64,000 nucleotides of DNA from Fibrobacter sp. (GCA_017475045.1 JAFVGH010000068.1:62001-126000), one strand, 5' to 3'; counted from the first letter of the stretch, positions 25,737-35,085 are shown. The notes: generated from the sequence alone by a model not told the origin. Numbers and translations are program-made.

Positions 25737-27305
25737 TTAATGCAGATTTTTCAGGTTTATTAGGGCAAAATCACCCTTTTGGGGTGTTCCAATAAGCAAA
25801 AAGACCTTCATGCCCAATTTTTCCAGCCAGGAAAGGTCAAAATTCTCTCTAGACCCCGAAAAATTGGAAACAACCAGCAATTCGTGGCAATCCGTCCTTT
25901 TACAAATGGAATCCATCTCGGAATAATCCCCCAGAAGGTGTTTCCTGTTTTCGGCCGACACAGACTGGGGATCCCTACTGACACAGCCCAAAATTTCCAT
26001 GCCGGGAATTACATTGTGGCTGTCAAACCAAGGCTGAAGAGAATCCTCTCCACCACCTAGAAGAATAGAACGATGACGTTTTTTGGCGAAAATTCGATAG
26101 AAATAGAGGGTCCAAAATAAAAAACGGCGCCAGCCCAAAAAAGCAAGAGGTACTAAAACAGACGTTGCGCAAACAAGGCCCACCCAGGCGGCATTGTATT
26201 GCTCAGGGCGCACCAACATCAAATAGCCCGCGTAGGCGCCAACCGACACCAGATTGAGGGGTAGCTGAAACCGAAGAGAACGCTTGACCTCAAGGCTAGC
26301 ACTGGCATATTCGCCACGGAAGATAAAGAATAGCAGATTCACCACGGCAACGACAATAGCAAGTTTCCACTCACAGGAGTTTCCAAAGTCCAGAAGCAGC
26401 AGGGACCACAGGGCCACCACACCCAAATCCAGGAAAATCTTCCAGAACTGCGGCACCAGTCGGGAAAACACACCAACACAAGCGGCAATGACAATCCCGA
26501 TAAAAATAAGGAATCTGGGAACCAGGTAATAGGACTTGTGCTTTTTCACGAAGATCCACATGGCATTGTAGAAATCGATATACGACTTTATGCGGCGCGT
26601 GCGGCTGCTCTGTCCCCTAAAATGCAAGACGTTGGTAACCGGCGTATAATAATTCTTGAAGCCTGCAACCTTGGCCCTGAAACACAAGTCAAGGTCTTCG
26701 CCGTACATAAAAAAGTCTTCGTCAAAACCATTCAGTTGTTCGTACAAATCCCGGCGGATGCAGAAAAAAGATCCACTGATGGCATCCACCTCGGTAATTT
26801 CATCGGGATTGGCGTAAGTCATGTTGTACGAAGACAACCGCTTGCTCTTGGGAAACAGACTCGTCAACCCTAAAGTCTTTGAAATAGCGGAAAGTTCTGT
26901 CGGGAACGAACGGCGGCAAGACCACTGCATACTCCCGTCTTCATTCAGGATACGGCATCCTACCGTACCTGAATCTGGGTGGTCCTCCATAAACTGAAGG
27001 ACTTCTCGAAAGGCATTAGTCGAAACAATGGTGTCCGGGTTTACAAAAAAGAGATAAGGGTTCTTCGCCTGCTTTTCTGCCAGGTTGCAGCCTTTGCCAA
27101 ATCCAAGATTCACAGGAGAATCAATCCATTCCACCGCGGGGAATGCCGCCTTGATTTCTGGCGTAATGGGTTCTTTTGAGCCGTTGTCAAGAACAATAAC
27201 CTGCGCATCATCCTGGCCAACAAGAGCATCCTGCACCGACTTTAGGCACGCAGGCAAAAAGTCGCAGGAATTGTAGGCAACGATGATGACAGAACAGGAC
27301 GGCAT
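25737..27305 (-). CDS. GT2 glycosyltransferase fused to membrane segments and a CoA-binding-like domain
   Basis: Residues 1-235 are a GT2 domain of the rhamnosyltransferase/WbbL type: SVIIVAYNSCDFLPACLKSV, NLGFGKGCN, FFVNPDTIV and YGEDLDLCFRAKVAGFKNYY. About four to six hydrophobic segments follow (250-395). The last 120 residues (RSILLGGGEDSLQPW, IPGMEILGCVSRD, ELLVVSNFSGS) resemble the nucleotide-binding CoA_binding_3 domain that precedes the catalytic part of WbaP-type sugar-phosphate transferases, but that catalytic part is absent. 522 aa. It follows the Dol-P-Man-type gene by five bases. Probably adds a sugar to a surface glycan; the fusion looks unusual. Confidence 0.7.
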   Translation of the reverse strand: MPSCSVIIVAYNSCDFLPACLKSVQDALVGQDDAQVIVLDNGSKEPITPEIKAAFPAVEWIDSPVNLGFGKGCNLAEKQAKNPYLFFVNPDTIVSTNAFREVLQFMEDHPDSGTVGCRILNEDGSMQWSCRRSFPTELSAISKTLGLTSLFPKSKRLSSYNMTYANPDEITEVDAISGSFFCIRRDLYEQLNGFDEDFFMYGEDLDLCFRAKVAGFKNYYTPVTNVLHFRGQSSRTRRIKSYIDFYNAMWIFVKKHKSYYLVPRFLIFIGIVIAACVGVFSRLVPQFWKIFLDLGVVALWSLLLLDFGNSCEWKLAIVVAVVNLLFFIFRGEYASASLEVKRSLRFQLPLNLVSVGAYAGYLMLVRPEQYNAAWVGLVCATSVLVPLAFLGWRRFLFWTLYFYRIFAKKRHRSILLGGGEDSLQPWFDSHNVIPGMEILGCVSRDPQSVSAENRKHLLGDYSEMDSICKRTDCHELLVVSNFSGSRENFDLSWLEKLGMKVFLLIGTPQKGDFALINLKNLH

Positions 27306-27310
27306 GGGCG

Positions 27311-28024
27311 TTAAGCAAGTCCCAGCCTAAGTTTCAACACCAAGAAGAACGCCTCGGAAATGATACCACCGCTCATCTTGGATGTACCACGGGTACGGTC
27401 CGTAAACACGATGGGGATTTCCTTGACACGGAGTCCCTTTTTCCAAATCTTGAAGGTAGTCTCTATCTGGAAGCAATAGCCATCGCTCTTCATCTTGTCG
27501 AGATTCAGCGCCTGCAGGGCCTCACGGCGGAAGCACTTGAAACCACCGGTGGCGTCGCTTACCGGAAGCCTTGTCACAAGGCGGGTATAAACATTGGCAC
27601 CGTAGCTCAGAATAAGACGGCGCAAATCCCAGTTCACCACGCTAATACGACGGTCCTGGTAACGGCTACCGAGAACAAGGTCGGCATCTTCAGCCGTTTC
27701 CAAAAAGCGGTTCAAGTCCGTAGGGGAATGGCTAAAATCCGCATCCATCTCAAAGACGCGCTCATAGTCCCGTTCCAGAGCCCACTTAAAGCCCGTCACA
27801 TAAGCAGAGCCTAGGCCCATCTTACCTTTACGACGGATCAGGTGTACTCTCGGATTCTTTTCCGATTCCGCCTGCACCAAATCGCCCGTACCATCAGGAG
27901 AACCATCGTCCACCACCAGAATTTCCAGGCAGGGATTCTGTTCCAGTATCGCCGGCATAATGAGAGGAATGTTTTCCTTCTCGTTATAAGTGGGAATAAT
28001 GACCAGGCTCTTCGGATAAGACAT
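27311..28024 (-). CDS. Polyprenol-phosphate mannose synthase-like GT2 (DPM1 type)
   Basis: 237 aa, no membrane segment, which is the DPM1 form. Signature elements: SLVIIPTYNEKENIPLIMPA, LVVDDGSPDGTGDLV, GLGSAYVTGFKWAL, the catalytic EMDADFSHSP and VSDATGGFKCFRREAL. Such enzymes move a sugar, usually mannose from GDP-mannose, to polyprenyl phosphate as a donor for periplasmic transferases. GAGG lies upstream of the ATG. It sits 34 bases after a second GT2 gene and near a DUF2723 enzyme that would use such a donor. Confidence 0.85.
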   Translation of the reverse strand: MSYPKSLVIIPTYNEKENIPLIMPAILEQNPCLEILVVDDGSPDGTGDLVQAESEKNPRVHLIRRKGKMGLGSAYVTGFKWALERDYERVFEMDADFSHSPTDLNRFLETAEDADLVLGSRYQDRRISVVNWDLRRLILSYGANVYTRLVTRLPVSDATGGFKCFRREALQALNLDKMKSDGYCFQIETTFKIWKKGLRVKEIPIVFTDRTRGTSKMSGGIISEAFFLVLKLRLGLA

Positions 28025-28058
28025 ATATTTCCTCTACTTTCACTTACAATCTACAAAA

Positions 28059-28982
28059 TCACTCTTCGCCGAGAGTATCGGCAATAGGGAAAGTTTGCTT
28101 GCGGTGACCATTCACCATCTCGCCCAAAAGGCCCAGGGAGAAAAACTGGACGCTCATGACCAAGGCAAAAAGGCCTGCCAGGAGCAGGGGGCGCACATGA
28201 AGAGCCCCCGTCTGGAGCCATTCATAGCCAAAATAACCGCAAACACCAAGCCCTAGCAGCATAAACAAGAGGCCAACCAAACCAAAGAAATGGAGTGGCT
28301 TGGTGGAGAAGCTCCGCATAAACATGAGGGACACCAAATCCAGGAATCCAGACACCAAGCGAGAAATTCCGTACTTGGAAACCCCATGAACGCGAGCCCT
28401 GTGGGCCACGGGCATTTCGGTAATGCGAAAACCCTGCCACTTGGCCATCACCGGGATAAAACGATGGTAGTCACCATAAAGTTCGATATAGCGCACCACG
28501 GAACGACGGTAGGCCTTGATCCCGCAGTTAAAATCATGGAGTCTTTTACCGCAGACCATCGAAACGGTCAGGTTGAAAAGTTTGGAGGGCCAAGTCTTGT
28601 GCCAGGGATCCAGGCGGCGGATTTTCCAGCCGGAAACCAGGTCATAACCTTCTTCCAAAATCTTGATCATCTTGGGAATTTCCAGGGGGTCATCTTGAAG
28701 ATCCCCATCCAGGGTAGCCACGTAGTTACCCTTTGCCTTAGAAAAGCCCAAAGCCAAAGCATCGGCCTTGCCGCAGTTAAACTGGAAACGGAATCCACGA
28801 ATAAAGGGATATTCCTTGGAAAGGTTTTCTACAACATCCCAGGTATTGTCCCTGCTGCCGTCATCAATGATGATGACTTCGTAGCTAAAGCCCGTAGGCT
28901 CTATGGCGGCTACGATTTCCTTTAGCAGTTCCGGAAGATTTTCGCTTTCTTCCTTGACTGGGATGACCATCGATAAATCCAT
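28059..28982 (-). CDS. Membrane-bound polyprenol-phosphate GT2 (GtrB/ArnC type)
   Basis: Catalytic domain with LSMVIPVKEESENLPELLKE, IIIDDGSRDNTWDV, GKADALALGFSKAKG and TLDGDLQDDP, then RLHDFNCGIKAYRRSVV. Two hydrophobic helices at about 232-252 and 268-292 anchor it, as in GtrB, ArnC and YkcC. These make a polyprenyl-phosphate-linked sugar at the inner membrane. ATG at 28982 has GAGG five bases upstream; the longer GTG frame (28988) is less likely. It lies 12 bases after the DUF2723 gene. Confidence 0.85.
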   Translation of the reverse strand: MDLSMVIPVKEESENLPELLKEIVAAIEPTGFSYEVIIIDDGSRDNTWDVVENLSKEYPFIRGFRFQFNCGKADALALGFSKAKGNYVATLDGDLQDDPLEIPKMIKILEEGYDLVSGWKIRRLDPWHKTWPSKLFNLTVSMVCGKRLHDFNCGIKAYRRSVVRYIELYGDYHRFIPVMAKWQGFRITEMPVAHRARVHGVSKYGISRLVSGFLDLVSLMFMRSFSTKPLHFFGLVGLLFMLLGLGVCGYFGYEWLQTGALHVRPLLLAGLFALVMSVQFFSLGLLGEMVNGHRKQTFPIADTLGEE

Positions 28983-28994
28983 CTTCACCTCGAA

Positions 28995-31900
28995 CTACTC
29001 CGCGAGTGCTACCGTGGGGGTTGAATCCTGACTGCCGACAGCCGAATCGCTCGCATTATCAGAAGAATCCGTCTCGGGCAGAGGTTCCTCTACCTGCAAG
29101 GGTTCGTCCGGCATGGCCGAAATCTGCTGTATGCTCATAGCAAGCCTTGCCTTTCCGCCCTCTTCGTAATCAGGAATCGTGGCAATGCCCTTGCTCAAGA
29201 CATTCAAAGCCTCTTGCTTCATACCGGCGGCCTCGAACACAAAAGCCGCAGCCCAATAGCAGCGCCATTCTCTGGGGAACTGACGCATGCCCAGTTCCAG
29301 ATACTTGGCGGCTTGCAAAGCAAGGCTGTCCACAGCGGCCTTCTTATCGGCAGTGAAGGGGCGTTGCTGACGCAGCGTAGAAATCTGGTCGCGTACGTCG
29401 AAGGAAATCTGCAAGTACAGGGAAATGTAGCTGGAGAGCAGCCTTTCTGTTTCGGAATTAATGAAGGCGGTTCCATCGCCTAGGCCGCGGAACTTATACA
29501 CGGAATCAATAAGAGCGGCCGTATAGGCAGCATCAAAGGCGTTGCGCTTGGGTTCCAGATCACCCTTAACAAGGTTGTAGACCATACCCTCTTGAACCAT
29601 GTACTTTTCAAGGCCCATAAAGTTAGAAGTTCCCACAGTAGTAGAAATTTCGATGGGCTTGTCCATGTTCTGCAAGGCAAGGTCAATGACCAGCTTGTGC
29701 TGGGTGAGCATCATACTGCTACGGGTGCGATTCGCCCAATCCACGAAGGCATCCCACACCTGGTAGTGTACCTTGAACTGGAACAGCTTGGCGGAATCAG
29801 CAGGAGAAAGTTCCTGACCTTCCATCTGGTCGATACGGGACTTAAGCTGGGGCATTAGACGGTTCGCGTTCTTAACCCAAGTAGAAACCTGATGGTTCGG
29901 ATTAGCGGCGGAACTGTTATCCAGCACCATGTCGCGGTCGATAGAGGCCCTATCGTAGCTGAGTTTCAACACAGGTTCGTTATCCAGCATCTGCTTGATA
30001 TACCAGTCGGTGTTACCCAGCGAAAGGTTCACCACTCGCACATCCTTACGAATACCGGCAACTTCCTGTGCAAACCACAGCGGGAAGGTATCGTTGTCAC
30101 CATTGGTAAAGAGGATGGCATTAGGCCTACAGCTGTTCAGCAAGTTGTAAGCGTAATCCCAAGGCACCCACAAACCGGAGCGGTCGTGTTCCTTGTAGTT
30201 CGAAATGCAGGGCACAAGGAACGAGACCAGGATAAGCACCGCGGCCACAGGGCTTGCGAAGGTCGCATAAGCACCTGTCGCACAGGTCAGCACCAGAATT
30301 CCGGCGCCGATGCCGAGAATCAGGCTCATAAAGATAAAGGCCGGAGTGTAGAAGTAGTCACGTTCGCGGACTTCCATATGGACTGCTTCTGGGAAGGGGG
30401 CTCGGCTACCTACTTGAGCAAAGCCATTCTCGATCTTCTGCCAGCTCTGCCATGCGGGAGAATTCTGCAAGCCCGTAAGCTTCTTTTCCAATTCTGCAAT
30501 CTTTGCAGCTGGGGCATTTTTCTGACGAAGAATTTCCATACGGATCTTGGTGCGTTCAATATCCTGACGCAAATCCAACAGTTCGTTAGGATCGGGAACC
30601 ATGGGGATAGCGGCACCGCGGCTGTTCAGGTCTTGAACATTGCGGCTCATGACGCTCACCCAATAGTCGTGTTCCCGCTGTTCCATGCGGGTACCGTCTG
30701 CAAAGTTGATGTAGAACAGAAGTCCCAGACTGCACAGGGCGTAGAGCACCGACATGTACAGGCCCAAGTTCCTGTTGCGTTTCCAGACGAAAGAACAGAC
30801 CATCACGATAAGGCCGTTCATAAATAAGAAAATCAAGAGCTGCGGGAGTACCGCATCGCCCATGAAGCTCATCTGGGTGGGGAACTTGATACCGAAACGT
30901 TCAAGAGGTTCGTTCTCGGAAGCGTCGAAGGTATAGACCCCGTTGGCGTAGTTCACACCGCCCACCTTGTAGGGAGTGTACTGGGCCATCTGGTATCCGC
31001 CGTAGCTCATACTGGGGAAAGAAAGCACCTGGTGAGCCAGCTGGGAACGACGGTAGAAGGCGCGGCTCAGCATGCTTTCAGAACCGTACTGCTTACGTTC
31101 CACGAAGTTGTTGAAGGATTCCCAGTTTTCGCTCTTGAACAGGTTGCCGAGCTGCAGGTTCCCCTGTTCGTCGCGGATGTTGATTTCCGGATCGTTTTCG
31201 TCAATAATGGGGTTCAGTTCGGAACGAATGGGAATGTAGAGGTGCGTGCTGTAACCGACAAGGGCAAAGAACGCGAAGGCCAGCGAAAGGCGAATGGCCT
31301 TGTTCACGTTAGGCGCAAAAGGCTTTATCGCAGAAAGAATCGCAAGCACAATCAAGCACACCAAAGAAATCTCGATAAAGGCAGACACCATGTAAATCAC
31401 GGAACAGAGAAGAGTACCCGTAATCCAGATGGGAATGCGTTCTACAATCTTCTTGGGTTCGGCAACAAGCAAAAGAACAAACACCGCCGGCACCGTAAGC
31501 ATGGTGTAGAGGTGGGCTCCCACGCCAAGGAAGGCGATGTAGCAGATGAAGATAAGGATCTTGTCGCTAGAAGGCTCGTTCCTCTTGTTGAACCACAGAA
31601 GGCCCATGTAGGAGATGAGCATCAAGATAAACATGGCTACGCCATAGACTTCGGCTTCCACCGCATTGAACCAGAAGGTATCGGAGAACGTCAGAAGAAA
31701 ACCGGCCACCAGGGCGGCGGTAGCAAGCACCATGGTACGGACCTTGCCGGAAATCTTTTCAGCCAGGGCATCGGTCTTAAGGACAGACGCCAAAAGTTCC
31801 CAGGCAAAGAGTGCCGTCACGTAAACCGTAGCCGCAGAACTCACCACAGAGATGTAGTTCACCCGCTTCGCTATTTCCTCTACAAAGGGAAGCAGTACGA

Positions 31901-32093
31901 TAACTGCACGGGCAAAGAACACGAAGAACGGGGTTCCAGGGGGGTGAGGAATACCCAGGGTGTTTGCGCAGGCGACAAATTCACCACAGTCCCAGAAAGA
32001 GACCGTAGGAGCCATGGTCATGGCGTAGACCACCAGGGCCACAAGGCAGGAAATCCCTGCGAATATATGCTTCATCCACTTTTCTTTAATCAC
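28995..32093 (-). CDS. DUF2723 membrane glycosyltransferase, protein O-mannosyltransferase-like
   Basis: 1,032 aa with about twelve membrane helices. The start is diagnostic for DUF2723 (GT117): VYAMTMAPTVSFWDCGEFVA, then NTLGIPHPPGTPFFVFFARA. The loops RSELNPIIDENDP and a later soluble part (LFTNGDNDTFPLWFAQEVAG) also fit. The family includes human TMEM260, an O-mannosyltransferase, and many large proteins of Bacteroidota. A C-terminal stretch (about 890-990) looks TPR-like. GTG at 32093 has AAGGA nine bases upstream. With the two polyprenol-sugar synthases downstream it likely glycosylates exported proteins; targets are unknown. Confidence 0.8.
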   Translation of the reverse strand: MIKEKWMKHIFAGISCLVALVVYAMTMAPTVSFWDCGEFVACANTLGIPHPPGTPFFVFFARAVIVLLPFVEEIAKRVNYISVVSSAATVYVTALFAWELLASVLKTDALAEKISGKVRTMVLATAALVAGFLLTFSDTFWFNAVEAEVYGVAMFILMLISYMGLLWFNKRNEPSSDKILIFICYIAFLGVGAHLYTMLTVPAVFVLLLVAEPKKIVERIPIWITGTLLCSVIYMVSAFIEISLVCLIVLAILSAIKPFAPNVNKAIRLSLAFAFFALVGYSTHLYIPIRSELNPIIDENDPEINIRDEQGNLQLGNLFKSENWESFNNFVERKQYGSESMLSRAFYRRSQLAHQVLSFPSMSYGGYQMAQYTPYKVGGVNYANGVYTFDASENEPLERFGIKFPTQMSFMGDAVLPQLLIFLFMNGLIVMVCSFVWKRNRNLGLYMSVLYALCSLGLLFYINFADGTRMEQREHDYWVSVMSRNVQDLNSRGAAIPMVPDPNELLDLRQDIERTKIRMEILRQKNAPAAKIAELEKKLTGLQNSPAWQSWQKIENGFAQVGSRAPFPEAVHMEVRERDYFYTPAFIFMSLILGIGAGILVLTCATGAYATFASPVAAVLILVSFLVPCISNYKEHDRSGLWVPWDYAYNLLNSCRPNAILFTNGDNDTFPLWFAQEVAGIRKDVRVVNLSLGNTDWYIKQMLDNEPVLKLSYDRASIDRDMVLDNSSAANPNHQVSTWVKNANRLMPQLKSRIDQMEGQELSPADSAKLFQFKVHYQVWDAFVDWANRTRSSMMLTQHKLVIDLALQNMDKPIEISTTVGTSNFMGLEKYMVQEGMVYNLVKGDLEPKRNAFDAAYTAALIDSVYKFRGLGDGTAFINSETERLLSSYISLYLQISFDVRDQISTLRQQRPFTADKKAAVDSLALQAAKYLELGMRQFPREWRCYWAAAFVFEAAGMKQEALNVLSKGIATIPDYEEGGKARLAMSIQQISAMPDEPLQVEEPLPETDSSDNASDSAVGSQDSTPTVALAE

Positions 32094-32095
32094 GA

Positions 32096-32536
32096 CTAGT
32101 TATCCTTTTTATTTTGAATTCCGGTACTGATTCCACGCTTGTTCATGAATCCAGAAAGAAGCCCGTTCACAAAGGCACCCGACGAATCGGTGCTGTACTT
32201 GGCACCAATCTGCACCGCCTCGGACAGGGCCACCTTCACGGGGATGTCCGGAACGAACAAAAGTTCTACCATGGCGATGCGTGCCACGATGCGGTCAATC
32301 TTTGCAATACGGTCTATTTCCCAGTGGACGGAGCAAGTCTTGATGTCTTCGTCCAGCTCTTCGCGATGGGCCTGCACCAAGTCCACCAGCTTCATCCCGT
32401 ACTTTTTCTGATCGTCTTGCAGAGGCTGGGATTCCAGGACGCCCGGAAGGGCCTCCCCTGCTGTGGCACCCGTAATCTCCATGGCATACAGGAGTTGCAT
32501 GGCGAATACTCGGGCGGGTCTATAACTTTTATTCAT
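32096..32536 (-). CDS. nusB: Transcription antitermination factor NusB
   Basis: 146 aa all-helical RNA-binding protein that works with NusE on boxA of rRNA operons. Seen: RPARVFAMQLLYAMEI at the start, RIAKIDRIVARIAMVELLFV and VALSEAVQIGAKYSTDSSGA followed by FVNGLL, the standard NusB C-terminal half. ATG at 32536 is preferred over TTG at 32542. It follows the riboflavin genes, a common order (ribE-ribBA-ribH-nusB). Confidence 0.92.
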   Translation of the reverse strand: MNKSYRPARVFAMQLLYAMEITGATAGEALPGVLESQPLQDDQKKYGMKLVDLVQAHREELDEDIKTCSVHWEIDRIAKIDRIVARIAMVELLFVPDIPVKVALSEAVQIGAKYSTDSSGAFVNGLLSGFMNKRGISTGIQNKKDN

Positions 32537-32553
32537 AAGCAAGTCTCAAAATT

Positions 32554-32623
32554 CAAGTGTGGAGTGTGAGGTGTGAAGTGAGAGATTATTCATTACACTC
32601 TACACATTCCACATTACACATTA
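32554..32623. repeat. Imperfect palindromic repeat, second copy of the AATGTGGAATGTGAGG family
   Basis: Left arm AGTGTGGAGTGTGAGGTGTG and a right arm containing CATTACACTCTACACATTCC and ACATTACACATTA. It fills most of the gap between ribH and nusB and resembles 14219-14272 in both arms and in the central ATTCATTACAC. Confidence 0.55.
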
Positions 32624-32638
32624 TTTACCGTTCCTACC

Positions 32639-33102
32639 TTATATCACTTTGTACAGGTTCGCCATCTCAACAGCGGTAGAGGCCCAGTTAGAGCCCAAGT
32701 TGCCCGCCTTGAGGCCGGCACGGTTCATGGCCTGGTCCACAGTGTCGGTGGTGAGGATCCCGAGAATCACGGGGAGCTTGCCCTCGGCGGCAATGCTTGC
32801 CACACCGCCGGTAGAGGCGTTCACCACCACGTCGTAGTGCTGGTCTCGCCACGGATTACGGCTCCGATGGCCATGACGGCATTGTACTTGCCAGAATCGG
32901 CAAGCCTGCGGCACACGCCCGGAAGTTCAAAGGCGCCCGGCACATGCACCACGGTGATGTCTTTGTCGGCAACGCCCAGCAGTTCCAGTTCACGCACGGC
33001 CCCTTCCAGGAGCTTGTCCGTGACCACCTCGTTAAAGCGGGCGACAGCGATTGCCACCTTCAGGCCCGCACCGTTCAGGGAATTCTTGATTTCTTTAACC
33101 AT
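32639..33102 (-). pseudogene. ribH: Lumazine synthase gene with a one-base frameshift
   Basis: RibH joins the ribBA product with a pyrimidine to make lumazine, the step before riboflavin synthase. The first part reads VKEIKNSLNGAGLKVAIAVA, VPGAFELPGVCRRLADSGKY and AIGAVIRGET, then runs into a stop near 32819. The other part, in the next frame, reads HYDVVVNASTGGVASIAAEG, LPVILGILTTDTVDQAMNRA and GLKAGNLGSNWASTAVEMAN, all standard RibH. Adding one C at about 32842-32843 restores GETQHYDVVVN and a 154-aa protein, the normal length. The break falls at the catalytic His of the T-x-H segment. Both halves are otherwise well kept, so a very recent mutation or a sequencing error is more likely than old decay. 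Confidence 0.9.
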
Positions 33103-33117
33103 TTACTTACCCTCTTT

Positions 33118-34353
33118 TTAAACCTTTTCATTAGATGCCGAAGCATCGGAATCCACATGCAGCTGATGGCCCATCTTCTTCTGCTTGGTGAGCAGGTAGA
33201 ACCTGTTCTTGTCGTTGGGCTTGATTTCTATGGGAATACGTTCCACAATCTTGAGGCCATAAGCCGAAATGCCAGAAATCTTGCTCGGGTTGTTGGTCAA
33301 CAGGCGCATCTCCCGCACACCCAGGTCTGCAAGGATCTGGGCACCCGTGCCGTACTGGCGTAAATCGGACTTGAACCCCAGGTGAAGGTTCGCTTCCACC
33401 GTGTCCATGCCTTTCTCTTGCAGTTCGTAGGCCCGGAGCTTGTTGCAAAGTCCGATACCTCGACCTTCTTGACCTCGCAGGTACAGAAGCACGCCGCCAT
33501 GTTCACCAATAAACTTCATGGCGGAGGCCAGCTGTTCGCCGCAGTCGCAGCGGAGGCTTCCGAAAATATCGCCCGTCAGGCATTCGCTATGAACGCGCAC
33601 ATAAACAGGCTTGCTGAAATCGGGGTCGCCGGCTACCCAGGCCACATGCTCCACGCCGTCGGTCTTGCTCCTGTAGGCGTAGGCGGTAAAGTCACCGTAC
33701 TTGGTAGACACGTGGGGGGCCGCCACACGCTGCACCAGCTTCTCGTTACGCAAGCGGTAGTCGATCAAGTCCCGAATAGAGATAATCTTGAGGCCGAACT
33801 TCTTGGCCACTTCTTCCAGCTGGGGCATGCGGGCCATGGTGCCGTCCTCGTTCATAATCTCGATAAGGGCGGCAGCAGGGCGAAGTCCTGCCAGCTTTGC
33901 CAAGTCCACGGCAGCTTCGGTATGGCCAGCCCTACGGAGTACTCCTTCTTCTTGGGCATACAGGGGCGAGATGTGCCCTGGGCGTCCAAAGTCGCTAGGC
34001 TTGGAGTTTGGGTCGGCCAGAGCCTGGATGGTGGCGGCACGGTCATGGGCAGAGACACCCGTGGTGCAGCCTTCAATCTTATCGACCATGATGGTAAAGG
34101 GCGTGCCCAGCATGGAAGTATTCTCCGCTGTCTGGCGGGTCAGATTCAGTTCGTGGCAACGGGAGATCGGCAGCGGTGCGCAAAGCACGCCCCTACCCTC
34201 GTGAAGCATAAAGTTCACCTTTTCGGGCGTAATCTTCTCGGCGGCGATAACAAAATCGCCCTCGTTCTCGCGGTCTTCGTCGTCCACCACGATAAGGAAC
34301 TTGCCGTTCCTAAAATCCTCTATGGCCTCTTCAATTGTATTAAGCAAGGTCAC
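33118..34353 (-). CDS. ribBA: Bifunctional DHBP synthase/GTP cyclohydrolase II
   Basis: Makes both riboflavin precursors: 3,4-dihydroxy-2-butanone 4-phosphate from ribulose 5-phosphate and a pyrimidine from GTP. RibB half (1-205): [28 protein letters not shown] and [12 protein letters not shown]. RibA half: [20 protein letters not shown] with the three zinc cysteines, [10 protein letters not shown] and [13 protein letters not shown]. 411 aa, normal. The start is GTG at 34353, overlapping the ribE stop by 14 bases, so the two are cotranscribed and probably coupled. Confidence 0.95.
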   Translation of the reverse strand: MTLLNTIEEAIEDFRNGKFLIVVDDEDRENEGDFVIAAEKITPEKVNFMLHEGRGVLCAPLPISRCHELNLTRQTAENTSMLGTPFTIMVDKIEGCTTGVSAHDRAATIQALADPNSKPSDFGRPGHISPLYAQEEGVLRRAGHTEAAVDLAKLAGLRPAAALIEIMNEDGTMARMPQLEEVAKKFGLKIISIRDLIDYRLRNEKLVQRVAAPHVSTKYGDFTAYAYRSKTDGVEHVAWVAGDPDFSKPVYVRVHSECLTGDIFGSLRCDCGEQLASAMKFIGEHGGVLLYLRGQEGRGIGLCNKLRAYELQEKGMDTVEANLHLGFKSDLRQYGTGAQILADLGVREMRLLTNNPSKISGISAYGLKIVERIPIEIKPNDKNRFYLLTKQKKMGHQLHVDSDASASNEKV

Positions 34354-34939
34354 GTTCCTTCAGATAATTCTCGATATACTTACCCAGCATATCCACTTCT
34401 ACGTTCACCACGGTTCCTGCCACCCAGTTGCGGAGGTTGGTACGGGCGAGGGTCTCCGGAATGATGCACACCCGGATGGAATCCTCGAACTTTTCGGCCA
34501 CCGTAAGGCTGATGCCGTTCAAGGAAATGGAGCCTCGGCGGATAATGTAGCGTTTCAAGTCGGCAGGCATCTTCAGGTCCACTTCTACGCCGGTTTCCCG
34601 GGGCACCACCTGGATGACCTCGGTAATGCAGTCCACATGGCCCATCACAAAGTGCCCGCCCATAAAACTGTCCGCGCGGCAGGGCAGTTCCAGGTTCACC
34701 AACTTGCCAGGGGCAGCAGCCTTGAAGGCGGTGTTTTCCACCGTCTGGTGCATCAAGCAGAAGGTGGCCTCGTCTGCGGTGCAGGATTCTACCGAAAGAC
34801 ACACCCCGTCGTTTGCCACGCTGTCGCCCAGTTTGCAGTTCTTAAAAAAGCCCGGAGCCCGGAGCACCATGGAAAGGGCGTCCCCGCGGGGCACAAGGGA
34901 AACAATCTCACCCGTTGCTTGAATGATACCTGTAAACAT
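34340..34939 (-). CDS. ribE: Riboflavin synthase alpha chain
   Basis: Dismutation of two lumazines to riboflavin. The start [15 protein letters not shown] is the family's fixed N-terminus, so the ATG at 34939 is certain. Two internal barrel repeats are visible, the first with [15 protein letters not shown] and [11 protein letters not shown], the second with [14 protein letters not shown] and TNLRNW. 199 aa, usual length. First gene of ribE-ribBA-ribH-nusB. No Shine-Dalgarno site lies before the ATG, and a promoter-like box (34942-34960) abuts it, so the mRNA may be nearly leaderless. No FMN riboswitch fits in the space. Confidence 0.94.
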   Translation of the reverse strand: MFTGIIQATGEIVSLVPRGDALSMVLRAPGFFKNCKLGDSVANDGVCLSVESCTADEATFCLMHQTVENTAFKAAAPGKLVNLELPCRADSFMGGHFVMGHVDCITEVIQVVPRETGVEVDLKMPADLKRYIIRRGSISLNGISLTVAEKFEDSIRVCIIPETLARTNLRNWVAGTVVNVEVDMLGKYIENYLKERDLA

Positions 34940-34941
34940 AC

Positions 34942-34960
34942 GGGGGCAAATATAGAAAAA
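34942..34960 (-). promoter_or_regulatory. Putative promoter box TTTTTCTATATTTGCCCCC abutting the ribE start
   Basis: Read on the minus strand, the box ends two bases before the ATG. If CTATAT is the -10 element, transcription would start within a few bases of the ATG. The M23 gene has the same arrangement. Confidence 0.5.
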
Positions 34961-35036
34961 GGGCTAGAAAGCAGAAAATGTAGAGTGCGAAATGTGGGGT
35001 GTGGGGGAAGCCTCCCCCTCGCTTCTGCGACTTGTC

Positions 35037-35056
35037 ATCCCCGCGAAGGCGGGGAT
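35037..35056. repeat. Intergenic hairpin repeat, ATCCCCGC-GAAG-GCGGGGAT
   Basis: Perfect 8-bp stem, preceded by CTTGTC and followed by CTCC. Same family as 95-114, 1275-1294 and 35367-35387. Confidence 0.7.
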
Positions 35057-35085
35057 CTCCTAGCCGCATCCGCTACCCCCTCTCC

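Noticed and set aside
34940-35040. FMN riboswitch before ribE
   Set aside because: No RFN consensus was seen and the promoter-like box leaves no leader.
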